Translations under genes and position numbers: made by a program
Source of the DNA: Rhizobium sp. Q54
GTDB taxonomy: Bacteria; Bacteroidota; Bacteroidia; Flavobacteriales; Flavobacteriaceae
Assembly: GCA_943328505.2 (NCBI GenBank)
Contig: CALQAH020000026.1
Span: 1 to 32,940, forward strand
DNA length: 32,940 nt
Direction of reading: 5' to 3'
In this document: positions 1 to 7,394 of the stretch, in pieces
Layout of the letters: each line of letters starts with the position of its first letter
How positions within the stretch are numbered: the stretch's first letter is position 1
The notes under the pieces: generated by a model
The model's input: only the letters and a program-made list of their open reading frames with translations
Databases searched by the model: none
What the model was told of the DNA's origin: nothing

Positions 1-1063
1 AACGTTGGTCAGAAAAGAATAATTTATCTATAATACCACGAGCAGTTTCTTCATCAGGCGGTTCTGCATTACGCAATTGTCTGTAGATATGCTCAACGGC
101 TTCTTTTTCGGAATTGGTTGGATCTTTTTGTAACGTATTATGAATGATAGCATAATCACCTTGATTAGCATCTTCTTTATGTAACAAAATAGATTTTACG
201 TTAGATTCAATGATTTCTTCCACATTATCTTTATCGATAATGGTATCTCTATCAAGGATGATTTCGTTACGTTCGATAGAAACTACTTCGCCTGTATCTT
301 CATCCACGAAATCTTCATGCCAAGTGTTTAATACACGTGCAGCAAGTCGTCTTCCAACATATTTTTTAAGTCCTGTTTTAGATACTTTTATTTCCTCAGC
401 AAGGTCGAAAATCTCAAGGATATCCTTATCTCTTTCGAAGCCAATAGCACGGAATAAAGTCGTTACAGGTAATTTTTTCTTTCTATCGATATAAGCATAC
501 ATTACGCTATTGATATCGGTAGCAAATTCTATCCAAGAACCTTTAAAAGGAATTACTCTGGCAGAATACAATTTAGTACCATTAGCGTGAAAAGATTGAC
601 CGAAGAAAACTCCTGGCGATCTATGTAATTGAGAAACAACTACACGTTCAGCACCATTGATAACAAAAGTACCACTAGGTGTCATATAAGGAATTGTCCC
701 TAAATAAACATCTTGTACGATGGTTTCAAAATCTTCGTGCTCAGGATCTGTACAATATAGTTTTAAACGTGCTTTTAAAGGCACACTATACGTTAGACCT
801 CTTTCAATACATTCTTGAATTGTATAGCGTGGTGGATCAACAAAATAATCTAAAAATTCTAATACAAAATTGTTTCTTGTATCAGTTATTGGAAAATTTT
901 CCATGAAGGTGTTGTATAACCCTTCGTCACCTCTCTCATCGGATTTAGTTTCTAATTGAAAAAAATCTTTAAACGATTTAACCTGAACATCCAGAAAATC
1001 TGGGTAGTTAGGAATGTTTTTTGTAGAGGCAAAATTCAATCTTTCAGTCTGATTTGTTATCAT
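1..1063 (-). CDS. rpoB: RNA polymerase beta subunit (N-terminal part, cut by window edge)
   Basis: Catalytic beta subunit of RNA polymerase. The frame was read directly from the minus strand: ATG at 1063-1061 gives [20 protein letters not shown] and the frame stays open to the left edge, about 354 codons. This covers the N-terminal protrusion and the start of the lobe, including the conserved stretch with [18 protein letters not shown]. The full protein is about 1270 residues in this group, so most of it lies outside the window. It follows rplL after a 264-nt gap holding a terminator-like hairpin (1267-1305) and no recognisable promoter, so it is probably expressed by read-through from the rplKAJL genes. 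No SD precedes the ATG. Confidence 0.97.
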   Translation of the reverse strand, partial: MITNQTERLNFASTKNIPNYPDFLDVQVKSFKDFFQLETKSDERGDEGLYNTFMENFPITDTRNNFVLEFLDYFVDPPRYTIQECIERGLTYSVPLKARLKLYCTDPEHEDFETIVQDVYLGTIPYMTPSGTFVINGAERVVVSQLHRSPGVFFGQSFHANGTKLYSARVIPFKGSWIEFATDINSVMYAYIDRKKKLPVTTLFRAIGFERDKDILEIFDLAEEIKVSKTGLKKYVGRRLAARVLNTWHEDFVDEDTGEVVSIERNEIILDRDTIIDKDNVEEIIESNVKSILLHKEDANQGDYAIIHNTLQKDPTNSEKEAVEHIYRQLRNAEPPDEETARGIIDKLFFSDQR

Positions 1064-1266
1064 CAATGGACAAAATTTTGATTTAAAAAAAGTAATTTTT
1101 GTGTAAAAACACTGTTTAATATATACTTTCCTTTTTATAAGCAATACATCTTTAAAAATAAACCAGGAAAATTTAGTTCATTTATTTCTTCGTATTGCTT
1201 AAAAGCTTTTTCGTATTTTAAGCTATTTTATAATAAAACTGGATATAATTTTATTATACGAAAAAT

Positions 1267-1305
1267 GGTTTAGGTCATTGAGCGATTAAACTCAAGACCT
1301 AAACC
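1267..1305 (-). terminator. Terminator/attenuator-like hairpin between rplL and rpoB
   Basis: On the minus strand, ten pairs (GGTTTAGGTC with GACCTAAACC) plus five more (TTGAG with CTCAA) around one bulged base and an eight-base loop, followed by A then five Ts. It begins 22 nt after the rplL stop and lies about 200 nt before the rpoB start. Form and position recall the partial terminator between rplL and rpoB in E. coli. The attenuator role is inferred. Confidence 0.75.
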
Positions 1306-1327
1306 TAGTTCTAAAACTATGTAAGAG

Positions 1328-1702
1328 TTATTTTAACTCAACAACAGCTCCAGCTTCTTCAAGAGATTTTTTCAAACCTTCAGCTTCTGCTTTAGAAACA
1401 CCTTCTTTAATGTTAGATGGTGCACCATCAACTAAATCTTTAGCTTCTTTCAAACCAAGACCTGTTAATTCTTTAACCGCTTTTACAACTGCTAATTTAG
1501 AAGCTCCAGCTTCTTTAAGTACTACTGTGAATTCAGTTTGCTCTTCAGCAGCTTCACCACCACCAGCACCACCAGCAGCAACTACTACAGCTGCAGCAGC
1601 TGGCTCGATACCATACTCATCTTTTAATATTGTAGCTAAATCGTTAACTTCTTTTACTGTAAGGTTAACTAATTGTTCTGCGAATTGTTTCAAATCTGCC
1701 AT
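1328..1702 (-). CDS. rplL: 50S ribosomal protein L7/L12 (bL12)
   Basis: Stalk protein of the large subunit, present as dimers bound to L10, which recruits and stimulates translation GTPases. The 124 residues have the usual order: N-terminal dimerisation segment (about 1-33), an Ala/Gly-rich hinge (about 36-54) and the globular C-terminal domain (about 56-124) with KTAL-type conserved features such as [20 protein letters not shown]. Length is normal for the family. It starts 55 nt after the rplJ stop in the same direction, and a terminator-like hairpin follows it, so part of the transcription may end here. That would keep L12 mRNA more abundant than rpoB mRNA, fitting the multiple copies of L12 per ribosome. 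Confidence 0.98.
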   Translation of the reverse strand: MADLKQFAEQLVNLTVKEVNDLATILKDEYGIEPAAAAVVVAAGGAGGGEAAEEQTEFTVVLKEAGASKLAVVKAVKELTGLGLKEAKDLVDGAPSNIKEGVSKAEAEGLKKSLEEAGAVVELK

Positions 1703-1757
1703 TTTTTCTATCGTTTAAAATGTTTAATTTAATTATTTTTGTTTATTTGTGCATAAT

Positions 1758-2258
1758 TTATTCTGCAGTTGCGCCATTTTTCTCAGCATTGTTTAACAAG
1801 GCTGCGATAACACGTTTAGCAGGTGATTGAAGTAATCCGATGATTTCTCCAATAACTTCTTCTTTTGATTTCAATGAAGCTAAGCTATCTAAAAGGTTAT
1901 CACCAATGTATATTTCACCATTGATATAAGCACCTTTAAAAGCAGGCTTTTCAGATTTTTTACGGAAATCTTTAATAATTTTTGCTGGCGCGTTCGCTAT
2001 GTCAGCAATAAAAATAGATGAATTTCCTTTTAATACTGATGCTAAATCACCATAATCATTTGTTGAAGCTTCCATTGCTTTTTCAAGCAAGGTATTTTTA
2101 ACAACTTCTAATTTAATACCAGCTTTAAAACAAGCTCTTCTTAAGTTTGAAGTAGTTTCAGCATTCAATCCAGAAGTATCAGCAATATAAATAATATTTG
2201 CTTGTGCCAACTTTGCAGTTAAATCTTCTATCGCGATTGATTTTTCTTCTCTAGTCAT
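1758..2258 (-). CDS. rplJ: 50S ribosomal protein L10 (uL10)
   Basis: Base of the ribosomal stalk; its C-terminal helix binds L12 dimers and its N-terminal domain binds 23S rRNA next to L11. The 166 residues start MTREEKSIAIEDL and show the family hallmarks LEVVKNTLLEKAM (about 52-64) and KGNSSIFIA (about 77-85). Only 22 nt separate it from the rplA stop, too short for the folded L10-binding leader seen in E. coli and Firmicutes. If L10 autoregulates here, the site must be inside rplA or elsewhere. Co-transcribed with rplK, rplA and rplL. Confidence 0.98.
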   Translation of the reverse strand: MTREEKSIAIEDLTAKLAQANIIYIADTSGLNAETTSNLRRACFKAGIKLEVVKNTLLEKAMEASTNDYGDLASVLKGNSSIFIADIANAPAKIIKDFRKKSEKPAFKGAYINGEIYIGDNLLDSLASLKSKEEVIGEIIGLLQSPAKRVIAALLNNAEKNGATAE

Positions 2259-2280
2259 AATAAAATTTGTTAACTACCAA

Positions 2281-2970
2281 TTATACAGCTTTAGGATCTA
2301 AAGCTATAGCAGGACTCATAGTACTTGTCAAGTGAATAGACTTGATATAAGTTCCTTTTGCTGCAGTTGGTTTTAATTTGATTAATGTTTGAATAATTTC
2401 GTGAGCATTATCTACAATCTTGTCAGCATCAAAAGAAATTCTTCCGATACCAGCATGAACGATACCAGTTTTATCAACTTTAAAGTCAATTTTACCAGCT
2501 TTTACTTCAGCTACTGCTTTAGCAACATCCATAGTAACCGTTCCAGTTTTTGGGTTAGGCATTAATCCTCTTGGTCCTAAAATACGACCTAATGGACCTA
2601 ATTTACCCATTACAGCTGGCATAGTGATAATAACATCAATATCTGTCCAACCGTCTTTAATTTTTTGTAGATAATCGTCTAAACCTACGTGGTCTGCACC
2701 TGCAGCTTTAGCTTCAGCTTCTTTATCTGGAGTAACCAATGCAAGAACTCTTACATCTTTTCCAGTTCCATGAGGTAATGTTACTACACCTCTTACCATT
2801 TGATTTGCTTTTCTTGGATCAACTCCTAAACGAACAGCAATATCTACTGATTCGTCAAATTTAGCAGAAGCAACTACTTTCAATAAAGACGAAGCGTCTT
2901 TTAATGAATACAGTTTATTCTTTTCAATTTTTGAAGCAGCTTCTTTTTGTTTTTTTGTCAATTTTGCCAT
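2281..2970 (-). CDS. rplA: 50S ribosomal protein L1 (uL1)
   Basis: Two-domain protein of the L1 stalk that moves E-site tRNA; in other bacteria it also binds its own mRNA to repress rplK-rplA. The 229 residues match the usual length and carry family signatures such as [18 protein letters not shown] (about 130-147), [16 protein letters not shown] and the end [10 protein letters not shown]. It starts 8 nt after the rplK stop, so the two are translationally linked. The ATG is preceded by AAGGTAAGAA, at best a weak SD. Confidence 0.98.
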   Translation of the reverse strand: MAKLTKKQKEAASKIEKNKLYSLKDASSLLKVVASAKFDESVDIAVRLGVDPRKANQMVRGVVTLPHGTGKDVRVLALVTPDKEAEAKAAGADHVGLDDYLQKIKDGWTDIDVIITMPAVMGKLGPLGRILGPRGLMPNPKTGTVTMDVAKAVAEVKAGKIDFKVDKTGIVHAGIGRISFDADKIVDNAHEIIQTLIKLKPTAAKGTYIKSIHLTSTMSPAIALDPKAV

Positions 2971-2978
2971 TTCTTACC

Positions 2979-3419
2979 TTATTTAAGAGGAGAATCTCCA
3001 GTTACAGTTATACCCATAGATCTAGCTGTTCCAGCAATCATGCTCATTGCAGATTCAATTGTGAAAGCATTTAAATCAACAATCTTGTCATCAGCGATAG
3101 CTCTAATTTGATCCCAAGTAACGTTTGCTACTTTTTTTCTATTAGGCTCACCTGAACCAGATTTTAATTTAGCAGCATCCAATAATTGAATTGCAGCAGG
3201 TGGAGTTTTTACAACAAAATCAAACGATTTGTCTTTGTACACGGTAATTTGTACCGGTAATACTTTGCCAGGTTGATCTTGGGTTCTAGCATTAAACTGC
3301 TTACAGAATTCCATGATATTAACACCAGCAGCTCCCAGAGCAGGTCCAACCGGTGGCGACGGGTTCGCAGCACCTCCCTTAACTTGTAGTTTAACTACTT
3401 TACTAATCTCTTTAGCCAT
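2979..3419 (-). CDS. rplK: 50S ribosomal protein L11 (uL11)
   Basis: Binds the GTPase-associated centre of 23S rRNA at the base of the L7/L12 stalk. The 146 residues show the conserved proline-rich N-terminal segment [20 protein letters not shown] (about 20-39) and the C-terminal RNA-binding end with [12 protein letters not shown] (about 131-142). Both domains are complete. It sits 64 nt downstream of nusG; that gap holds a small hairpin (3438-3459) without a clear T-run, so transcription probably continues from secE-nusG. Confidence 0.98.
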   Translation of the reverse strand: MAKEISKVVKLQVKGGAANPSPPVGPALGAAGVNIMEFCKQFNARTQDQPGKVLPVQITVYKDKSFDFVVKTPPAAIQLLDAAKLKSGSGEPNRKKVANVTWDQIRAIADDKIVDLNAFTIESAMSMIAGTARSMGITVTGDSPLK

Positions 3420-3437
3420 TGTTTTAAAAAATTTACA

Positions 3438-3459
3438 ATAATCTGTGGAAGCAGATTAT
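3438..3459 (-). other. Small hairpin in the nusG-rplK gap
   Basis: Eight perfect pairs (ATAATCTG with CAGATTAT) around a six-base loop, ending 18 nt before the rplK start on the minus strand. The sequence after it is T-rich but interrupted, so it is a poor terminator. It might be an RNA-processing site or a binding site for L1 or L11; nothing in the sequence decides this. Confidence 0.4.
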
Positions 3460-3483
3460 CGCTGTTTATAATAGTGTAACAAA

Positions 3484-4035
3484 TTATACTTTTTCAACTT
3501 GCATAAAACTCAATTCAAGTGGTGTTCTTCTTCCGAAGATTTTCACCATAACTTCAAGTTTACGCTTTTCATCATTTATTTTTTCAATAGTTCCATTAAA
3601 TCCATTAAATGGTCCATCAATTACTTTAATGGTTTCACCAATGTTAAATGGAATATTTTGGGTATCAGTATTAACAGCAAGTTCATCAACTTTTCCAAGC
3701 ATTCTATTAACTTCTGATAATCGTAATGGTACTGGATCTCCACCTTTAACTTCACCTAAAAATCCTATAACACTAGTTATAGATTTAATAATATGAGGTA
3801 TTTCACCAGCAAGATTAGCTTCAATCATTACATATCCTGGAAAATAAACTTTGTCTTTAGTGATTTTTTTTCCATCTCTAACTTGAACCACTTTTTCGGT
3901 TGGAACAAGTACTTGAGATATAAAATCTCCCAAGCCAAGGCGATTAATTTCGGTTTCTATATAAGCTTTAACTTTATTTTCTTGACCACTTACTGCCCTA
4001 ACGACATACCACTTTTTCACATTATTTTCAGCCAT
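3484..4035 (-). CDS. nusG: Transcription termination/antitermination protein NusG
   Basis: Binds the RNA polymerase clamp, affects pausing and couples transcription to Rho or the ribosome. The 183 residues begin MAENNVKKWYVVRAVSGQEN, the typical NGN domain start (about 8-115), with VYFPGYVMIEANL in its core. The C-terminal KOW domain (about 130-175) contains GPFNGFNGTIEKIN. It lies 11 nt downstream of secE, the order found in most bacteria. Length is normal for the ordinary NusG; it is not an UpxY/LoaP-type specialised paralogue, given its place in the secE-rplK operon. Confidence 0.97.
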   Translation of the reverse strand: MAENNVKKWYVVRAVSGQENKVKAYIETEINRLGLGDFISQVLVPTEKVVQVRDGKKITKDKVYFPGYVMIEANLAGEIPHIIKSITSVIGFLGEVKGGDPVPLRLSEVNRMLGKVDELAVNTDTQNIPFNIGETIKVIDGPFNGFNGTIEKINDEKRKLEVMVKIFGRRTPLELSFMQVEKV

Positions 4036-4046
4036 TCAGAAAATAT

Positions 4047-4241
4047 TTACGGTTTTAACCAATTAAAAAATCCAGCGATTGATTTTGCAAAAAGTTCATC
4101 AACTCCCCAAGTTAACATAGCAAATACTATAGAAAAAACAGCCACAACAATAGTTAATCGTTGAACATCTGCCCATTCTGGCCATGTAACGTTAGATTTT
4201 AATTCTTCGAATGCTTCTGAAATGTAATTAACAACTTTCAT
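4047..4241 (-). CDS. secE: Preprotein translocase subunit SecE
   Basis: Essential clamp-like subunit of the SecYEG channel in the inner membrane. The 64-residue protein starts MKVVNYISEAFEELKSNVTW, an amphipathic N-terminal helix containing the conserved VTWP segment, then has a single membrane helix (about 32-54). The frame stays open upstream to 4289, but that extension translates the 3' half of tRNA-Trp, so the ATG at 4241 is chosen. Only 15 nt separate it from the tRNA, so the mRNA 5' end is probably made by tRNA 3' processing. nusG follows 11 nt later. Confidence 0.95.
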   Translation of the reverse strand: MKVVNYISEAFEELKSNVTWPEWADVQRLTIVVAVFSIVFAMLTWGVDELFAKSIAGFFNWLKP

Positions 4242-4256
4242 TATTTTATTTTTTTT

Positions 4257-4330
4257 TGGCACGGGCGGAGGGATTCGAACCCCCATCAACGGTTTTGGAG
4301 ACCGCTATTCTACCCTTGAACTACGCCCGT
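4257..4330 (-). tRNA. tRNA-Trp (anticodon CCA)
   Basis: Cloverleaf read from the minus strand: acceptor ACGGGCG pairs with CGCCCGT, anticodon loop CTCCAAA gives CCA, T loop TTCGAAT. Discriminator G is followed by an encoded CCA (4259-4257), unlike the other three tRNA genes in the window. It sits between tuf and secE, as in many bacteria, directly after the tuf terminator hairpin. Confidence 0.96.
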
Positions 4331-4344
4331 TACTAATTATTAAA

Positions 4345-4376
4345 AACCAGTGTCGTTTTTAAAGACGACACTGGTT
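4345..4376 (-). terminator. Terminator hairpin after tuf
   Basis: Twelve perfect pairs (AACCAGTGTCGT with ACGACACTGGTT), eight-base loop, and a run of Ts at the 3' foot on the minus strand. It starts 19 nt after the tuf stop and ends 14 nt before tRNA-Trp. No TAnnTTTG promoter is visible between it and the tRNA, so tRNA-Trp-secE-nusG would depend on read-through or on a promoter inside tuf. Confidence 0.85.
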
Positions 4377-4395
4377 AATATTATTTATTTAGAAA

Positions 4396-5583
4396 TTAAT
4401 CTAAAATTTCAGTTACCTGACCTGCTCCAACTGTTCTACCACCTTCACGGATAGCAAAACGTAAACCAATATTTAATGCGATTGCGCTTAACAATACAAC
4501 ATCAATAGTTAAGTTGTCACCTGGCATAACCATCTCTACTCCTGTTGGTAAAGTAATTACACCTGTCACGTCAGTTGTACGTACGTAAAACTGTGGACGG
4601 TAGTTATTATGAAATGGTGTATGACGACCACCTTCTTCTTTTTTCAAGATATAAACCTCTGCCTTAAATTTTGCATGTGGTTTTACTGAACCTGGCTTAC
4701 AAATAACCATTCCTCTTTTGATATCCTCTTTTGCAACACCTCTTAACAAGATACCTGCATTATCTCCAGCTTCACCTCTATCCAAGATTTGACGGAACAT
4801 TTCGATTCCTGTTACTGTAGAAGTTAATTTCTCAGCACCCATACCAATGATTTCAACTGGATCTCCTGTATTACAGATACCTGTTTCTATACGACCTGTA
4901 GCAACAGTTCCACGACCAGTAATTGTAAATACATCTTCAACTGGCATTAAGAAAGGTTTTGCAACATCTCTTACCGGCTCTTCAATCCAAGCATCAACAG
5001 CTTCCATCAATTCAAGAATTTTAGGAGTCCATGCTGGGTCATTATTTAATCCACCTAAAGCTGAACCTTGAACTACAGGGCTATTATCTCCATCATATTC
5101 GTAGAAAGACAATAAATCTCTAATTTCCATTTCAACAAGCTCCAACAACTCTTCATCATCAACCATATCCACTTTGTTCATGAAAACTACCATTCTAGGA
5201 ATACCAACTTGGCGACCTAAAAGGATGTGCTCACGAGTTTGAGGCATTGGTCCGTCTGTAGCTGCAACAACTAATATAGCACCATCCATCTGAGCAGCAC
5301 CTGTAACCATGTTCTTTACGTAATCCGCGTGACCTGGACAGTCAACGTGAGCGTAATGACGATTAGCAGTTTCATACTCAACGTGTGATGTATTAATAGT
5401 AATACCTCTTTCTTTTTCTTCTGGAGCGTTATCGATTTGATCAAACGATTTTGCTTGACAGAAACCTGCGTCTGACAATACTTTTGTAATTGCCGCAGTT
5501 AATGTAGTTTTTCCGTGATCCACGTGCCCAATTGTTCCGATGTTTAAGTGGGGTTTGTTACGGTTAAAATTTTCCTTTGCCAT
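4396..5583 (-). CDS. tuf: Elongation factor Tu
   Basis: GTPase that delivers aminoacyl-tRNA to the ribosomal A site. The 395 residues contain G1 GHVDHGKT (19-26), G3 DCPGHADY (81-88), G4 NKVD (136-139) and the G5-like GSALGG, followed by the two beta-barrel domains, with the canonical end [14 protein letters not shown]. Length is typical. It follows three tRNA genes and precedes tRNA-Trp, and a strong terminator hairpin lies right after the stop. The most likely promoter is the one before tRNA-Thr(TGT) at 6104-6134, giving a joint tRNA-tuf transcript. No SD is visible. Confidence 0.98.
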   Translation of the reverse strand: MAKENFNRNKPHLNIGTIGHVDHGKTTLTAAITKVLSDAGFCQAKSFDQIDNAPEEKERGITINTSHVEYETANRHYAHVDCPGHADYVKNMVTGAAQMDGAILVVAATDGPMPQTREHILLGRQVGIPRMVVFMNKVDMVDDEELLELVEMEIRDLLSFYEYDGDNSPVVQGSALGGLNNDPAWTPKILELMEAVDAWIEEPVRDVAKPFLMPVEDVFTITGRGTVATGRIETGICNTGDPVEIIGMGAEKLTSTVTGIEMFRQILDRGEAGDNAGILLRGVAKEDIKRGMVICKPGSVKPHAKFKAEVYILKKEEGGRHTPFHNNYRPQFYVRTTDVTGVITLPTGVEMVMPGDNLTIDVVLLSAIALNIGLRFAIREGGRTVGAGQVTEILD

Positions 5584-5644
5584 TTTACTTAATTTTTAAT
5601 CTTAGTTATATAATTTATTTAGTGTTCAAATTTTCAATTTATTG

Positions 5645-5716
5645 AGCCAACTACGGGAATTGAACCCGTGACCTCTTCCTTACCAAGGAAGCACTCTACC
5701 CCTGAGCTAAGTCGGC
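5645..5716 (-). tRNA. tRNA-Thr (anticodon GGT)
   Basis: Acceptor GCCGACT pairs with AGTTGGC (one G-U); anticodon loop TTGGTAA gives GGT; T loop TTCAATT is closed by a five-pair stem. CCA is not encoded. It lies 61 nt upstream of tuf, matching thrT before tufB in E. coli. Confidence 0.95.
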
Positions 5717-5724
5717 AGTTTTCC

Positions 5725-5786
5725 TTGGTTAAAACCAAAAGGATTACCTCGCTTTCGCTCGGTGATCCGTAAGGGTGAACCCTTAC
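5725..5786. repeat. Cluster of three small palindromes in the tRNA-Tyr/tRNA-Thr spacer
   Basis: Three adjacent inverted repeats. At 5725-5738, TTGGTT and AACCAA flank AA. At 5741-5768 the minus-strand RNA folds as GGAT/ATCC, ACC/GGT and GC/GC closed by a GAAA tetraloop, with a C-A mismatch and a tandem G-A mismatch inside the stem. At 5769-5786, GTAAGGG and CCCTTAC flank TGAA. The 135-nt spacer is where tRNA-Gly sits in the E. coli cluster. The elements may be REP-like dispersed palindromes. Confidence 0.55.
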
Positions 5787-5851
5787 TAAAATTTTGTGTT
5801 TCAGACTTTCTAAAAGTAAACTTTAAGAAGTAATCTAACTCAAAATTTTTG

Positions 5852-5932
5852 TGGGGAGAGCAGGATTCGAACCTGCGAAGTTCACACAGCAGATTTACAG
5901 TCTGCCCTCGTTGGCCGCTTGAGTATCTCCCC
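5852..5932 (-). tRNA. tRNA-Tyr (anticodon GTA)
   Basis: Class II tRNA with acceptor GGGGAGA pairing with TCTCCCC, anticodon stem GCAGA/TCTGC around CTGTAAA (anticodon GTA), a long variable arm and T loop TTCGAAT. CCA is not encoded. It lies between the two tRNA-Thr genes. Confidence 0.96.
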
Positions 5933-5991
5933 ATTTTTTATTTTCAATAATTTTAAGAACAAATTTCAAATCGTATTTGAAATAAAAAAAG

Positions 5992-6065
5992 AGCCGGCGG
6001 AGGGACTCGAACCCACGACCTGCTGATTACAAATCAGCTGCTCTAGCCAACTGAGCTACGCTGGC
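5992..6065 (-). tRNA. tRNA-Thr (anticodon TGT), with two stem mismatches
   Basis: Anticodon stem GCTGA/TCAGC around TTTGTAA gives TGT; the D arm and T loop (TTCGAGT) are normal. The acceptor GCCAGCG faces CGCCGGC, leaving an A-C mismatch at pair 4-69, and the T stem GTGGG faces CCCTC, leaving U-U at the second pair. Both odd bases are in the 3' segment. CCA is not encoded. It is the first gene of the tRNA-tuf transcript. Confidence 0.88.
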
Positions 6066-6080
6066 AATATCAATAAAAAA

Positions 6081-6102
6081 AGTCCGCTATTTCTAACGGA
6101 CT
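6081..6102 (-). terminator. Terminator hairpin after hpf, overlapping the tRNA promoter
   Basis: Nine pairs (AGTCCGTTA with TAGCGGACT, one G-U) closed by a GAAA tetraloop and followed by seven Ts on the minus strand. It lies 56 nt after the hpf stop and 15 nt before tRNA-Thr(TGT). The predicted start site of the tRNA promoter (6104-6134) falls inside this hairpin. Confidence 0.8.
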
Positions 6103-6103
6103 G

Positions 6104-6134
6104 CAAATGTATATCTTTTTGTTTTTTAATCAAA
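6104..6134 (-). promoter_or_regulatory. Promoter of the tRNA-tuf transcript
   Basis: Minus strand: TTTG at 6134-6131, a 19-nt spacer, then TACATTTG at 6111-6104, a full match to the Bacteroidota TAnnTTTG element. The expected start is near 6097, about 32 nt before the mature 5' end of tRNA-Thr(TGT). Confidence 0.75.
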
Positions 6135-6157
6135 ATATTTTTGTGAAAAATTTTAAA

Positions 6158-6466
6158 TTAAATATGTGTTCTAATTTTTTCCTTTCTTTTAACCAACAAT
6201 CTTTCTAAAGATTCTGCAGATAATTCGACAGCTTCTTCAAATGTTTTGCATTGTTTTTTTACCATAAAGTCATCTCCTGGAACATGAATTTTCATCTCTA
6301 CAATTTTATTTTCTTTCTCACTTGTCTTTTCAACTTTTAAAAAAACATCAGACGTTACAACTTTGTCATAAAACTTTTCAAGTTTTCCAACTCTCTCTTG
6401 GATGAAATCCAACAACTTTTTGTCTACTGCAAAGTTTACAGCATGAACATTTACCTTCATTTTCAA
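6158..6466 (-). CDS. hpf: Ribosome hibernation-promoting factor, short form (HPF/RaiA family)
   Basis: Binds the 30S decoding region in slow growth and favours inactive 70S/100S ribosomes. The 102 residues hold one beta-alpha-beta-beta-beta-alpha domain, with the typical opening MKVNVHAVNFAVDKKLLDFI and the basic C-terminal end ESLERLLVKRKEKIRTHI. It lacks the C-terminal dimerisation domain of long HPF, so it is the short type. It is 26 nt downstream of xerC and probably co-transcribed. A terminator follows 56 nt after the stop. A second ATG two codons in is an equally possible start. Confidence 0.92.
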   Translation of the reverse strand: MKMKVNVHAVNFAVDKKLLDFIQERVGKLEKFYDKVVTSDVFLKVEKTSEKENKIVEMKIHVPGDDFMVKKQCKTFEEAVELSAESLERLLVKRKEKIRTHI

Positions 6467-6492
6467 ATTTTTAATGGTTAAACATCGGAGAA

Positions 6493-7389
6493 TTATTTTT
6501 GGTTTCTTGGATGCGCAACATTATAAACTTTTTTAAGCTCCGCTAAACTACTGTGAGTATAGACTTGCGTTGATGCTAAACTAGAATGTCCTAATAATTC
6601 TTTTACGGAATTTATATCTGCTCCATTATTAAGTAAGTGAGTCGCAAATGTGTGTCTTAATATATGAGGACTCTTTTTTACCTTCTCAGAAACAGTACTA
6701 AAGTAATAATTTATTAATCGATAAACAAACGAATCGTTTAATTTAACTCCTTTTAACAATAGAAAAAAATATTTATCATCATTTACAAGCTCTAATTGTA
6801 ATCGTTCATTCAAATAATTATTAATTTCATTAACAATTATTGGCAATATTGGAACTATCCTTTCTTTATTTCTTTTACCTAAAACCTTAATTGTTGCATT
6901 TGAAAGATCAATATTTTGAATTTTAAGATTAATTAATTCTGCTCTTCTAATCCCCGTTGTATAAAATAAATCAATAATAAGCTTGTCTCTGATCCCTTCG
7001 AAGCCTTCTGGATATTTGATTTGATTTAAAACTAAATCCAATTCTTTCTCTGAAAAGGGAATTTGAAGTTTTTTTGGAGCTTTTAATGCTTTATGTTTAA
7101 GTAATGGACTTGCTTCGATTTGTTTGGTTTTTAATAAAAACTTGTAAAACGCTTTTAAAGAAGCTATTTTTCTATTGATAGAAGAGTTAGACAATCCATT
7201 ATCGGATAAAGAAACAATCCAAGAACGAATTTGACTATAATTAACTTCAATCAAATTATTTTGATCAAACTCTTTTAGAAGAAATTTTTCAAAGAAATTG
7301 ATATCATTACTATATCCATTAATGGTATGAAGAGAATATTTTTTCTCCAACATCAAATAATCTTTAAAACTATTTTTAATAGTATTCAT
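6493..7389 (-). CDS. xerC: Tyrosine recombinase XerC/XerD family
   Basis: Site-specific recombinase, probably one of the two that resolve chromosome dimers at dif. The 298 residues have an N-terminal SAM-like domain (about 6-88) and a catalytic domain with a complete set of active residues: R148 (TGIRRAEL), K172 (GKRNKER), H242 and R245 ([12 protein letters not shown]), H268 (LLGHSSL) and Y277 (TQVYTHS). Placement between rpsU and hpf with no other mobile gene argues for the housekeeping enzyme rather than an integrase. The ATG follows directly on the T-run of the rpsU terminator, so there is no room for an independent leader. The choice of xerC over xerD is by family resemblance only. Confidence 0.9.
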   Translation of the reverse strand: MNTIKNSFKDYLMLEKKYSLHTINGYSNDINFFEKFLLKEFDQNNLIEVNYSQIRSWIVSLSDNGLSNSSINRKIASLKAFYKFLLKTKQIEASPLLKHKALKAPKKLQIPFSEKELDLVLNQIKYPEGFEGIRDKLIIDLFYTTGIRRAELINLKIQNIDLSNATIKVLGKRNKERIVPILPIIVNEINNYLNERLQLELVNDDKYFFLLLKGVKLNDSFVYRLINYYFSTVSEKVKKSPHILRHTFATHLLNNGADINSVKELLGHSSLASTQVYTHSSLAELKKVYNVAHPRNQK

Positions 7390-7394
7390 AAAAA

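Noticed and set aside
1064..1266. Possible rpoB promoter
   Set aside because: Only an AAAATTTTG stretch near the ATG was found, without the TA of TAnnTTTG; not enough to call. A small hairpin at 1197-1223 also lacks a T-run.
1410..1718. Open frame opposite rplL
   Set aside because: Shadow of the Ala-rich rplL coding sequence; composition is the antisense of that gene.
4242..4289. Longer start for secE
   Set aside because: The extra residues are encoded by tRNA-Trp; homologous SecE proteins begin at the internal MKVVNY.
5717..5851. Degraded tRNA-Gly
   Set aside because: No T-loop or anticodon-stem remnant could be found on either strand.
5707..5934. 75-codon open frame on the minus strand
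   Set aside because: It translates through tRNA-Tyr and into tRNA-Thr(GGT) and has no protein character.
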